A stretch of DNA of 57,081 nt, from the NCBI GenBank assembly GCA_964245075.1, contig CAXTLC010000020.1, positions 1 through 57,081 of the forward strand. The letters run 5' to 3'. A program made the translations under genes and the position numbers. The stretch is from LMUY01 sp964245075 (GTDB taxonomy: Bacteria > Pseudomonadota > Alphaproteobacteria > Acetobacterales > Acetobacteraceae). This document shows positions 8,130 to 16,647 of this stretch, piece by piece. The notes below the pieces were generated by a model that made no database searches, was not told the origin of the DNA, and saw nothing but the letters and a program-made list of their open reading frames with translations. Every line of letters starts with the position of its first letter. The stretch's first letter is position 1.

Positions 8130-9071
8130 TCATGCGTTGGTTGCTGTCAGCACGACCGCGGCGATCCGGTCGGCATCTCCGTAAGCGGGCTCGGCCAGTT
8201 CCTCGCCGAACACATCCGGGTCGATTTCCCGGTAATCCCAGACCCCGTCCCAGCCGGCGAGCCGGTCGGCCGCTCCCCGGAGGAACGGGTCGTCGCCCCC
8301 GATGATGGCCACGCCGGTATAGAGCACAAGGCGTCCGCCCCGGTTCAGGCGGGGGAGCGCGGCTGACAGGATCGAGAGCGACAAGCCTTGCCCATGCGTT
8401 CCGCCGCCATGGCGGTAGGTGCGTTGCGCCGGGTCGTTGAGGTAGGGCGGATTGGCGACGATCAGGTCGAACGCGCCGTCCACGCCGTCCAGGAGGTCGC
8501 TGTGGCGCGCCTCCACCGCCGGCAGCTTGGCCAGGGCGGCGTTCACCCGGCTGGCCGCCAGGGCATGCGCGTTGATGTCGGCCATGAAGACGGCTGCGCG
8601 CGGGCGCAGCCGTGCCACGGTGATGGCGCCCGGCCCCGCCCCGCTGCAAACGTCCGCCGCGCGCTCCACCGGGTGGCCGTCCGCGAGCGCGTCCCGGATC
8701 GCGTGGCAGAACCGGTACGTGTCCGGGCCAAAGAACACGGCGTCGGACGCCCCGGTCGGGAACGCCGAATGCACGAACAGGTCGCCGCCGAGCGTGGCGA
8801 GGCGGACCGTGCTGCGCCAGCCCTCGCCTTCCGGCGCGGCCACGCCGGCTTCCCGCATCATCTCGAACATGGGAGCCGTGACCGTTTCCGCGCGGAACCG
8901 GCGGCTCCAGCCGAACACGTCCCGCAAGGAGGCGGCCCAGGCGGCGCCAGGCCGCGCGTTCACCCGGGCATGGGTCGCCGGCGTGGGCGTGACGAAGGCA
9001 TAGCCGGTTTTGCGGACGGCTTCGGCCAGCCGCAGCAGCGCGGCTTGCGCCATTGGTTGGCTTTCTCCCAT
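8130..9071 (-). CDS. class I SAM-dependent methyltransferase
   Basis: A 313-aa Rossmann-fold methyltransferase. The SAM motif I reads AADVCSGAGPGAI (about residues 162-174), an acidic residue follows in MADINAHALAASRVN, and the catalytic NPPY sequence (VANPPYLND) is present. NPPY proteins include N-methyltransferases acting on adenine, glutamine or small molecules. The N-terminal 120 residues are not a recognised standard domain, so the target is uncertain. I chose the ATG at 9071; an ATG at 9053 is possible and has GGAG about 11 bases upstream. The haem-oxygenase-like gene follows after 10 bases. The RND adaptor gene diverges upstream. Confidence 0.8.
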   Translation of the reverse strand: MGESQPMAQAALLRLAEAVRKTGYAFVTPTPATHARVNARPGAAWAASLRDVFGWSRRFRAETVTAPMFEMMREAGVAAPEGEGWRSTVRLATLGGDLFVHSAFPTGASDAVFFGPDTYRFCHAIRDALADGHPVERAADVCSGAGPGAITVARLRPRAAVFMADINAHALAASRVNAALAKLPAVEARHSDLLDGVDGAFDLIVANPPYLNDPAQRTYRHGGGTHGQGLSLSILSAALPRLNRGGRLVLYTGVAIIGGDDPFLRGAADRLAGWDGVWDYREIDPDVFGEELAEPAYGDADRIAAVVLTATNA

Positions 9072-9188
9072 GCGCGACCAACGATTGCTGGCCCCCCGGG
9101 TTGCGACGGACGGGAACACAAGCCCGCTTGCAACCGCAAAACGCACAGCTTGCTTGCGCGCCCTGGCCTTCCGATGTCAGGACACGTC

Positions 9189-10343
9189 ATGCGCGCCCGC
9201 CATTGCTCGCTTCTGCTGCTGCCGGCCCTGCTCGCCGCGGCGCCCGAAGCGTCTCCCCCCTCCATCACCGTCGTTCCAGCTATCCACGGCACGCTGGCGG
9301 CCACCGTCCTCGTCACCGGCACGCTGGTCGCCCGGGACGAGGTGCTGGTGAGCCCGCAGATCGACGGCCTCGCCACCACGGCCATCGAGGCGGAGGAAGG
9401 CGACCGGGTCGAAGCGGGCCAGGTGCTCGCCCGGCTGTCGCACGACGCGCTGGACGCCAACCTGGCGCAGAACTCAGCCCAGCAGGCCCGTGCCGACGCG
9501 GCGGTGGCGCAGGCGGAGAACGCCATCGCGGAGGCGCAAGCCTCCCACGTGCAGGCGGACGCCGCCTTTGCCCGGGCGAAGGACCTGGTCGCCTCCGGCA
9601 CGACCTCGCGCGAGACGTTCGACGCGCGGCAGCAGGCGGCCCAGGTCGGCGCGGCGCGGCTCACCTCCTCGGTGAACTTCCTCCACGTGGCGGAAGCGGA
9701 TGCCAGCCTGGCCCACGCCCAGCGGCAGGAGCTGATGGTCAAGCTGGACCGCACCACGATCCGCGCACCCATCGCGGGCGTGGTCAGCCGCCGCACCGCC
9801 CGGCTGGGCGCCGTGGTGGGCATGACCGGGGAGCCGCTGTTCCGCCTCATCGCCGGCGGCGCCGTGGAGCTGGAAGCCGGCGTGCCGGAAACCCGGCTGG
9901 CGCAGTTGCGGCCCGGGCAGCCAGCCACCCTGGAAGCCGCCGGCGCCCCGGTGGGCGCGCATGTCCGGCTGGTCTCGCCGGAGGTGAGCGCCACCTCCCG
10001 CCTCGGCCGCATCCGGGTCGCGCCGGACGGTGACGCGTCGCCCGGCGCGATCGGCTCCTTCGCCCGCGCGACGGTGGAGGTGGCGAAGGCGTCCGGGGTG
10101 GTGGTCCCGCTGTCGGCCGTGTTGTTCGACCCGGATGGCGCGCACGTGCAGGTGGTGGCGGGCAGCGTGGTGCAGACCCGCACGGTCACGCTGGGGCTGC
10201 GCAACGCCGGGCAGGCGCTGCTCACGGACGGCGTGGCGCCTGGCGAGCAGGTTATCTCGGTTTCGGGCACCTTCGTGCGCGACGGGGACCGGGTGACGCC
10301 GGTGGGGCCGGACGGCCGCCTGCTTCCGGCGGCAGGGGGCTGA
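9189..10343 (+). CDS. RND efflux periplasmic adaptor (HlyD/MFP family)
   Basis: Membrane fusion protein of 384 aa that links an RND pump to an outer membrane channel. An N-terminal signal sequence (about residues 1-22, LLLLPALLAAAPEA) is followed by a split biotinyl-lipoyl domain (DGLATTAIEAEEGDRVEAGQ and DRTTIRAPIAGVVSRR). A coiled-coil hairpin rich in Ala/Gln (about 95-165), a beta-barrel and a membrane-proximal domain complete it. I chose the ATG at 9189, which has AGGA 6 bases upstream; an ATG at 9174 would add five residues. The stop codon is 6 bases before the pump gene. No outer membrane channel gene is adjacent, so a TolC-like protein elsewhere is assumed. Confidence 0.9.
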   Translation: MRARHCSLLLLPALLAAAPEASPPSITVVPAIHGTLAATVLVTGTLVARDEVLVSPQIDGLATTAIEAEEGDRVEAGQVLARLSHDALDANLAQNSAQQARADAAVAQAENAIAEAQASHVQADAAFARAKDLVASGTTSRETFDARQQAAQVGAARLTSSVNFLHVAEADASLAHAQRQELMVKLDRTTIRAPIAGVVSRRTARLGAVVGMTGEPLFRLIAGGAVELEAGVPETRLAQLRPGQPATLEAAGAPVGAHVRLVSPEVSATSRLGRIRVAPDGDASPGAIGSFARATVEVAKASGVVVPLSAVLFDPDGAHVQVVAGSVVQTRTVTLGLRNAGQALLTDGVAPGEQVISVSGTFVRDGDRVTPVGPDGRLLPAAGG

Positions 10344-10349
10344 CGGTCG

Positions 10350-13300
10350 ATGGCGTTCAAGATCTCCGGCGCCTCCATCCGCCACCCGATCCCGGCGCTG
10401 GTGCTGTTCGCCGTGCTGCTGACGCTGGGCGTGGTGGCGTTCCGCGGCATCCCGGTCACCCGCGCGCCCAACGTGGACGTGCCGGTGGTGTCCGTCACCG
10501 TGACGGAAGCGGGCGCCGCGCCGGCCGAGCTGGAAACCCAGGTCACCCGCAAGATCGAGGACTCGATCGCCAGCGTGTCCGGCGTCAAGCACATCACCTC
10601 GTCCGTGACCGACGGCTCCTCCGCCACGCTGGTGGAGCTGCGGCTGGAAGTGAACACCGACCGCGCCCTGAACGACGTGAAGGACGCCGTGTCCAAGATC
10701 CGCGCCGACCTGCCGCGCACGATCGAGGAGCCGATCATCGAGCGGGTGGACGTGGTGGGCCAGGCGATCCAGACCTTCGCCGCCTCCGCCCCCGGCATGA
10801 CGCCCGAGCAATTGTCCTGGTTCATCGACGACACCGTGCTGCGCGCCTTGCAGGGCGTCCCCGGCGTGGGCCGGGTGGAACGCATCGGCGGCGTCACGCG
10901 CGAGATCGAGGTGGATCTGGACCCGGACCGCTTGGCCGCGCTCGGCGTCACCGCCGGGCAGGTGAACGAGCAGGTGCGGCAAACCAACGTGGACCTGGCG
11001 GGCGGGCGCGGCGAGGTGGGCGGGCACGAGCAGGCCATCCGCACCCTGGCCAACGCCGGCAGCGTCGCGGCCCTGGCCGAGAGCCGCGTCGTGCTGCCCG
11101 GCGGGCGGGAGGTGCGGCTGTCCGACGTGGCCGCCGTCACTGACGGGTTCGAGGAGCCGCGCCGCTTCGCCCGGCTGGACGGCACGACCCCCGTGGTCGC
11201 CTTCGCCGTGTACCGGGCCAAGGGCGCCAGCGACGTGACGGTGGCCGAGCGGGTGGCGGCCAAGCTGGAAGCGCTGCACGCGGCGCATCCGGACGTGACC
11301 ACAACCCTGATCGACGACTCGGTCCGCGGCACCTACGGCAGCTACCTGGCGGCCATGCACGGGCTGCTGGAAGGCGCGGTGCTGGCGACGGTCGTGGTGT
11401 TCATCTTCCTGCGGGACTGGCGCGCGACGGTGCTGGCCGCAGCGGCACTGCCGCTGTCGGTGCTGCCGGCGTTCTTCTTCATGGACCTGATGGGCTTCTC
11501 GCTCAACTTCGTCAGCCTGCTCGCCATCACCCTGGTGACTGGCATCCTGGTGGACGACGCGATCGTCGAGATCGAGAACATCGTCCGCCATATCCGCATG
11601 GGCAAGCCGGCCTGGCACGCCGCGATCGAGGCGGCGGACGAGATCGGGCTGGCGGTGGTGGCGATCACGCTCACGATCGTGGCGGTGTTCGCGCCGGTCA
11701 GCTTCATGGGCGGCATCGCCGGGCAGTATTTCAAGCAGTTCGGCCTGACGGTCGCCGCCGCCGTGCTGGTCAGCCTGCTGGTTGCCCGGCTGGTGACGCC
11801 GGTGATGGCCGCCTACTTCCTGCGCCCGCACCCGGAAACGGTTGTGCGGGACGGACCGCTGATGCGGGGCTACGGGCGCCTGCTGCGGATGACCCTGGCG
11901 CGGCCCTACCTGACCCTGGTGGCGGGCTTGGGATTGTTCGCGCTGTCCCTGTGGTCCACCACCTTGCTGCCGACCGGGTTCATCCCGCCGCAGGACGACA
12001 GCCGCATCGTCATGTCGCTGGAGCTGCCGCCGGGCGCCACCCTGGCCGAGACGCGGGCCAAGACAGACACCATCGCCAAGCAGTTCCTGACGGAAACCGG
12101 GGTGAGGACCGTGTTCGTGGTGGGCGGCGCCACCCCCACCGGCGCCGGCGCTTCCATCCGCACCGCTTCCCTGGTGGCGACGCTGGTGCCCAAGTCGGAC
12201 CGCGCCCGCAGCCAGAAGGCGATCGAGGAAGCGCTGTCCCGCCATCTGGCCACCATCCCCGACCTGCACGGCTGGCTGGTGAACGACCGTGGCGAGCGGG
12301 AGCTGTCGGTCACCGTCCTGGGGGACGAGCCAGTGGCGCTGAACCGTGCCGTGGCGGGGTTGGAAGGCGCGATGCGCCGCCTGCCGGGCTTCCGGGACGT
12401 GGCGGCCTCCGCCGGGGTGGACCGCCCGGAAATCCGCGTGGTGCCGCGCAACGACGAGGCGAGCCGGCTCGGCGTGTCCACGGAAGCGATCGCGGACGCC
12501 GTGCGGATCGGCACCATCGGCGACATTCCCGCCAACCTGGCCAAGTTCCGCGACGGCGACCGGCTGATCCCCATCCGCGTGCAGCTCGACCCGGCGGCCC
12601 GCACCAGCCTGGCGGCGCTGGAGGTGCTGCCCGTGCCCGGCAATGACGGGCTCACCGTGCCGCTCGCCGCCGTGGCCGATCTCGGCTTCGGCGCCGGCCC
12701 GTCCTCCATCGAGCGGTATGACCGGGTGCGCCGGGTGCTAGTCGGGGCCGACCTGGCGCGGGGCAAGGCGCTGGGTGCGGCGCTGGCCGCGGTGTACGCC
12801 CTGCCGGAAGCGCGCGCCCTGCCGGCCGGCGTGCGGGTGCAGAGCGGCGGCGACGCGGAGATCATGGGCGAAGTGTTCGAGGGCTTCGCGACCGCCATGG
12901 GCGCCGGGCTGCTGCTGGTCATGGCGGTGCTGGTGCTGCTGTTCGGCGACGTGTTCCAGCCGGTGACGATCCTGCTTTCCCTGCCGCTGTCGATCGGCGG
13001 CGTGATCCTGGCGCTGCTGATCACCGGGCAGCCGCTGAGCATGCCGGTGGTGATCGGGGTGCTGATGCTGATCGGCATCGTGACCAAGAACGCCATCATG
13101 CTGGTGGATTTCGCCATCGAAGCGCGCGCCGCGGGCGTTCCACGCCGTCAAGCGATCACGGAAGCGGGCAGCAAGCGCGCCCGGCCGATCGTGATGACCA
13201 CGGTGGCGATGGTCGCCGGGATGGTGCCGTCCGCCTTGGGCATCGGCGACGGCGGCGAGTTCCGCGCGCCGATGGCGATCGGCGTGATCGGCGGCCTGAT

Positions 13301-13436
13301 CGTCAGCACGCTGCTGAGCCTGGTGTTCGTGCCGAGCTTCTACACCGTGATGGACGACCTTTCCGGGCTGGCCCGGCGGCTGTTCCGCCGCCGCAGCGCC
13401 GAACTGCCCGAAGCCGCCAGCGCGCCTGCCGAGTAG
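10350..13436 (+). CDS. RND family efflux pump, inner membrane permease
   Basis: Proton-driven multidrug pump of the AcrB/MdtB-C/HAE-1 superfamily, 1028 aa, full length. TM1 lies near the N-terminus (PALVLFAVLLTLGVVAF), followed by a large periplasmic loop, the TM2-TM6 block with the proton-relay pair in GILVDDAIVEIENI, a second periplasmic loop, and the TM7-TM12 block with GIVTKNAIMLVDFAIEA. It follows the adaptor gene by 6 bases and is certainly in the same operon. It converges on the next gene with only 6 bases between stop codons. Drug or metal specificity cannot be read. The sequence is nearer MdtC-like pumps than heavy-metal CusA types, because the CusA methionine cluster is not evident. 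Confidence 0.93.
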   Translation: MAFKISGASIRHPIPALVLFAVLLTLGVVAFRGIPVTRAPNVDVPVVSVTVTEAGAAPAELETQVTRKIEDSIASVSGVKHITSSVTDGSSATLVELRLEVNTDRALNDVKDAVSKIRADLPRTIEEPIIERVDVVGQAIQTFAASAPGMTPEQLSWFIDDTVLRALQGVPGVGRVERIGGVTREIEVDLDPDRLAALGVTAGQVNEQVRQTNVDLAGGRGEVGGHEQAIRTLANAGSVAALAESRVVLPGGREVRLSDVAAVTDGFEEPRRFARLDGTTPVVAFAVYRAKGASDVTVAERVAAKLEALHAAHPDVTTTLIDDSVRGTYGSYLAAMHGLLEGAVLATVVVFIFLRDWRATVLAAAALPLSVLPAFFFMDLMGFSLNFVSLLAITLVTGILVDDAIVEIENIVRHIRMGKPAWHAAIEAADEIGLAVVAITLTIVAVFAPVSFMGGIAGQYFKQFGLTVAAAVLVSLLVARLVTPVMAAYFLRPHPETVVRDGPLMRGYGRLLRMTLARPYLTLVAGLGLFALSLWSTTLLPTGFIPPQDDSRIVMSLELPPGATLAETRAKTDTIAKQFLTETGVRTVFVVGGATPTGAGASIRTASLVATLVPKSDRARSQKAIEEALSRHLATIPDLHGWLVNDRGERELSVTVLGDEPVALNRAVAGLEGAMRRLPGFRDVAASAGVDRPEIRVVPRNDEASRLGVSTEAIADAVRIGTIGDIPANLAKFRDGDRLIPIRVQLDPAARTSLAALEVLPVPGNDGLTVPLAAVADLGFGAGPSSIERYDRVRRVLVGADLARGKALGAALAAVYALPEARALPAGVRVQSGGDAEIMGEVFEGFATAMGAGLLLVMAVLVLLFGDVFQPVTILLSLPLSIGGVILALLITGQPLSMPVVIGVLMLIGIVTKNAIMLVDFAIEARAAGVPRRQAITEAGSKRARPIVMTTVAMVAGMVPSALGIGDGGEFRAPMAIGVIGGLIVSTLLSLVFVPSFYTVMDDLSGLARRLFRRRSAELPEAASAPAE

Positions 13437-13442
13437 CGTTGC

Positions 13443-14087
13443 CTAACCCGGCGGGCGCGCGATCAACTGGTGCTGCGCCGAGATGCCGACCTCCCCCCGG
13501 CTGGCGCCGTGGCCCTCTCCGTCGTCATCCAGGATCACCAGCACCGCGTTGTCGCGGGTCAGCGGCGCGGGAGCCGTCACGGTCACCGCCGCCTCGCCCC
13601 TCGCGTTTGTCTTGAACCCGTTCGCCACGCCTTTGCCGTCCAACGGCGTGAACCCGGCTGGCGACTGGTCGAAATGGTTCTCGAACAGGCTGTAGTGCGC
13701 GTTCGAGCGCAGGCCGTGGAAGGTCGCGGCGACGGTGCTGCCGGTGAGGGTCACGTCGCCGCCCGCGCCGAGCCACTGGCCCAGGGTGAAGTTCAGCGGC
13801 TTGTTCTGGGCGTTGACCAGATGGGTGCCCGGCGGGTCGCTCCCGATCAAGGCTGGCCGCACGCCTGACACGTGGTGGATGCCCTGCGGCCCGATGCCGG
13901 GCGCCGCGGCGCCGTCCTGCACGAACACCTGCGGGTCGATGGGCTTGGGTTGACGGGTCTCCGCCGAGAAGAACGACGCGTGGGTCTGGAACGCCACCGG
14001 CGCCGGTTCGGCCGCCAGGGCTGCCACGTTGGCTGCCACGTTGGCCGTGACGCAGAGCAAGGCGGCGGGCATCGCGAGGCGGCGCAT
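13443..14087 (-). CDS. exported protein of unknown function
   Basis: A 214-aa protein from the ATG at 14087, with a signal peptide of about 25-28 residues (MRRLAMPAALL... ending near ALAAEP). The mature part is rich in Gly, Pro and His. It carries an AHYSLFENHFDQ segment, a DGKGVANGFKTNARGEA segment and a C-terminal DDDGEGHGASRGEVG segment, giving it a beta-sandwich look. I recognise it only as a conserved hypothetical type and assign no function. It lies downstream of the GH26-like gene on the same strand, separated by a strong palindrome (14157-14189), so co-transcription is uncertain. Confidence 0.65.
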   Translation of the reverse strand: MRRLAMPAALLCVTANVAANVAALAAEPAPVAFQTHASFFSAETRQPKPIDPQVFVQDGAAAPGIGPQGIHHVSGVRPALIGSDPPGTHLVNAQNKPLNFTLGQWLGAGGDVTLTGSTVAATFHGLRSNAHYSLFENHFDQSPAGFTPLDGKGVANGFKTNARGEAAVTVTAPAPLTRDNAVLVILDDDGEGHGASRGEVGISAQHQLIARPPG

Positions 14088-14156
14088 CGAATGCAGTCCG
14101 TTTCTGTTGGTCCGCAACGATATCAGCCTGCAAGCTTCAGGCAAGACACCCTCCAT

Positions 14157-14189
14157 GGCCCCGCCTCTCCGCTGGGGAGAGACGGGGCC
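14157..14189 (+). repeat. long palindrome between GH26-like and exported-protein genes
   Basis: A 14-bp inverted repeat with one G/T mismatch around a 5-base loop. The left arm begins GGCCCCGCCTCTCC and the right arm ends GACGGGGCC. It lies between two minus-strand genes, 16 bases beyond the GH26-like stop. No U-tract follows on the minus strand, so it resembles a REP-type intergenic palindrome, which could also stop transcription or protect the mRNA 3' end. Related CTCTCC/GGAGAG palindromes occur near 29487, 42267 and 47255. Confidence 0.6.
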
Positions 14190-14204
14190 ACGGAGGAGAA
14201 GCCG

Positions 14205-16448
14205 TCAGCTTGAGGGAACAGTGACCGAGAAGTGGTCGGTGCCCGCGCTGAACAGGGTGGCCGAACCGCCGGACACGGGAGCGCCGTTCAACTCGACTCC
14301 CTTCACGTACAAGTTGCGGTCGGTCGATGCCGTCCCGGCATACAGATCGTTCAGGAACGTCACGGCGAGGTCGTGCGTGCCAGGGGAAAGCGTGGAAGCC
14401 ACATTCACCGCCTGCGTCTGCCCCAGCGAGTTGAGCGCCGTCGCAGTGCCCGTCCCGATCACCTGCTTGCCGTCCAGGGACACCGAATACTGCGCATCAC
14501 CCTGGTAGGCGTCCTCCGCCAGCAGCAACGTCAGCCCGGCGACGCTGGGCGTGCTGAAGGTGTCCGTGCTGGTGGTCTGCAACTCCGCGCTGGCCGGCGT
14601 GCTCGCCGCACCGTCATAGGTGAGGCTGTCCACGTAAAGGTTGCGGTCCGTCGAGGCCGAGCCGCCATAGGCGTCGTTCAGGAACGAGACCGCGACCTGA
14701 TGCGCGCCCGACCCCCAACTGCCGCTCAGTGACACGTCCTGCGTGGCGCCGGACGCTTGGGAAGCGGTCGCCGTCCGCACGCCGCCGACCTGCGTGCCGT
14801 CCACGCTGATGGTGTACTGCGCGTCCCCCTGCCAGGAGTCCTCGGCCATCTTCAGGTCGAGCACGTCGCTGCCGGACGACGGGGCGGTGCTCGTCGTGGC
14901 GGTGCTTGTCGTGGCGGTGCTCGTCGTGGCGGCGGCAGGCCCGGTGAAGCTGAAGCTGCCGCTGCCGCTATCGATGGTGAGCGCGCTGTTCGGCACCGCC
15001 GTGCCGTCGATCGTGGCGCTGTTCACGTACACGTTGCGGTCGGTGGACGCGGTTCCGCCGTACGCGTCGTTGAGGAAGGCAACGGTGACGTTGTGCGGGC
15101 CGCCGGAGAAGCTGCCTTCGACGTCGAAGGCTTGCGACTGCCCCGCGCCGTGGGAGGCGGTCACGGTCTGCGTCCCGCCGATCTGCGTACCGTCCACGGT
15201 GACGCTGAACTGCGCGTCCCCCTGCCAGGCATCCTCCGACATGGCCAAGGCCAGCGTGTCGCTGCCGGACCCGATCGTGACGGTGGCGGGCACAGCCGGA
15301 GTCGACGTGCTGGACGTGGTCGACGTGCTGGACGTGGTCGACGTGCTGGACGTGGACGTGCTGGACGTGGACGTGGTCGCTGTCGGTTGCGCGCCGAAAT
15401 ACTGCGCCCAGGCCGCCGCCTCGCCCGGCTTGTTCGCCGTGGAACTGGAGAAGTCGTAGTTGCCGCCCGCGTTGGCGTCCCAGGTGTTCACGAAGGCGAT
15501 CTGGTCGCCTGACGCCGCCAGCGTCTGCGCCAGCCATTGCGGGAAGGCGGCGTCGTCCGAGACGTCGTGGCCGCCGTTGGAATTGCCCGCGCTGGTTTCC
15601 GGTATGGCGAACGGCTTGCCCTGGGCCTTCGCGAAGGCGAGCAGGGTTTGCAGATCCAGCAGCTTGCCGCCGCTGCCGTCGAGCGAGTAGGGCGTGGCAG
15701 CCGGGTAGTTCCAGTAATGGACGAGGTTGACCGGGTCGGAAAGCCACTGGGAAAGGCTGCTGTCAATCGTTCCGTTGTTCTTGTCCCAGTCATAGAGCGG
15801 GTTGTACGGATAGGCGTCCGCGTAGTTGTCCGCGCCGATGATGTCGACCGAACTGTTGCCCGGATACAGGTTCTTGATTACGCCGATCGTGTCGTAATTG
15901 CTGATGTTTGGGTTCCAGACGACCTTGACGTTCACGCCGTCGGCCTGCCCGGCCTGGTGCAGCACGCTGGAGATATGCTGGAACGCGGCGACCCAATCGG
16001 ACTGGGTCTGGCTGTCCGAGCCGGCATAGGACGGCGAGGACGGCAAGTTCATCTCCCAGCCTGGCCGGTAATACTGCGTGCTGTAGCCGTGGGAAGCCCA
16101 TTGCTGCACGATGCCCTGGATGACACTGTCGTACTGGCCCGACGCGAAGGCCTGATACTGCTGATCCTGCGTCATGCTGCTGGAGTTGGATGCCATCGGG
16201 AGAGCGATGACCGGGGTGCCGATATCTGCTTGCGGCGCTTCCTGGGACGAATACGCCTCATAGCCGGCGTTGCTGACCCAGGAGCTGATTGGCTGGTTCT
16301 GATCCACGTAATGGTCGGTGAAAGCTGGCGTGGTACCCATCAACTGGATCCAACTGGCGGCTTGATTCTCGAACTGCGCCTCGGCCGTCGCGTTGCCGGA
16401 AGCAGGGTCGTAGAAATAGCCGCCGATGGGGAAAGGTGTGTTGCTCAT
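14205..16448 (-). CDS. GH26-like glycoside hydrolase with three C-terminal CBM repeats
   Basis: A 747-aa modular protein. Residues about 1-352 resemble a family 26 glycoside hydrolase (mannanase/xylanase/glucanase clan): the acid/base is probably Glu132 in RPGWEMN and the nucleophile Glu284 in AIPETSAG. Three copies of a roughly 105-residue beta-sandwich follow (about 397-503, 527-632, 637-745). Each has the pattern EDxxQGDAQ...DG...FLNDxYxGTASTDRN, like calcium-dependent xylan-binding modules (CBM60 type, PF16841). Ser/Thr-rich linkers occupy about 357-384 and 507-524. There is no N-terminal signal peptide, so if the enzyme is secreted a leaderless (type I) route or a wrong start is implied. 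It has its own AT-rich promoter region upstream. The polysaccharide target is unknown. Confidence 0.8.
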   Translation of the reverse strand: MSNTPFPIGGYFYDPASGNATAEAQFENQAASWIQLMGTTPAFTDHYVDQNQPISSWVSNAGYEAYSSQEAPQADIGTPVIALPMASNSSSMTQDQQYQAFASGQYDSVIQGIVQQWASHGYSTQYYRPGWEMNLPSSPSYAGSDSQTQSDWVAAFQHISSVLHQAGQADGVNVKVVWNPNISNYDTIGVIKNLYPGNSSVDIIGADNYADAYPYNPLYDWDKNNGTIDSSLSQWLSDPVNLVHYWNYPAATPYSLDGSGGKLLDLQTLLAFAKAQGKPFAIPETSAGNSNGGHDVSDDAAFPQWLAQTLAASGDQIAFVNTWDANAGGNYDFSSSTANKPGEAAAWAQYFGAQPTATTSTSSTSTSSTSTTSSTSTTSSTSTPAVPATVTIGSGSDTLALAMSEDAWQGDAQFSVTVDGTQIGGTQTVTASHGAGQSQAFDVEGSFSGGPHNVTVAFLNDAYGGTASTDRNVYVNSATIDGTAVPNSALTIDSGSGSFSFTGPAAATTSTATTSTATTSTAPSSGSDVLDLKMAEDSWQGDAQYTISVDGTQVGGVRTATASQASGATQDVSLSGSWGSGAHQVAVSFLNDAYGGSASTDRNLYVDSLTYDGAASTPASAELQTTSTDTFSTPSVAGLTLLLAEDAYQGDAQYSVSLDGKQVIGTGTATALNSLGQTQAVNVASTLSPGTHDLAVTFLNDLYAGTASTDRNLYVKGVELNGAPVSGGSATLFSAGTDHFSVTVPSS
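14877..14930 (-). repeat. short tandem repeat coding a Thr/Ala/Ser linker
   Basis: About three copies of a 15-base unit (plus-strand core GTGCTTGTCGTGGCG and variants) encode the TSTAT-type linker between CBM1 and CBM2 of the GH26-like protein. Because the unit is a multiple of three, copy-number change keeps the frame. Confidence 0.7.
15297..15380 (-). repeat. short tandem repeat coding a Ser/Thr linker
   Basis: Repeated 18-base units (plus-strand core GTCGACGTGCTGGACGTG) and shorter variants encode the Ser/Thr linker between the catalytic domain and CBM1. The near-identity of the units suggests recent slippage, and length changes would be in frame. Confidence 0.75.
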
Positions 16449-16484
16449 GCCCCGCTCATCACACGAACCCGTGAGCAGGGCAAG

Positions 16485-16512
16485 ATAATAAGTTATAAAT
16501 GGAAGACTACAA
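16485..16512 (-). promoter_or_regulatory. candidate sigma-70 promoter for the GH26-like gene
   Basis: On the minus strand, a -35-like TTGTAG (16512-16507) and a -10-like TATTAT (16490-16485) are separated by 16 bases, about 37 bases upstream of the start codon. The 16449-16647 interval is strikingly AT-rich for this genome, which supports a promoter. I see nothing else in that interval. Confidence 0.45.
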
Positions 16513-16647
16513 ACGCGCAGGTAAGTTCATCTACTAAGACAACGTTGCAACAACGCGACGTTACAGAACCGATTCATTCCGGGTTCGTCAGGACTTTGGC
16601 GTGAGTTCTCCAGAACGCGGTGAATTCACGTTCCCGCCCTCGCGAAC

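Noticed and set aside
8960..12269. Very long minus-strand frames opposite the RND efflux genes (up to 931 codons)
   Set aside because: They are antisense to clearly homologous RND genes, rich in Arg/His/Gly or Ser/Thr low complexity, and show no domain; typical of high-GC DNA.
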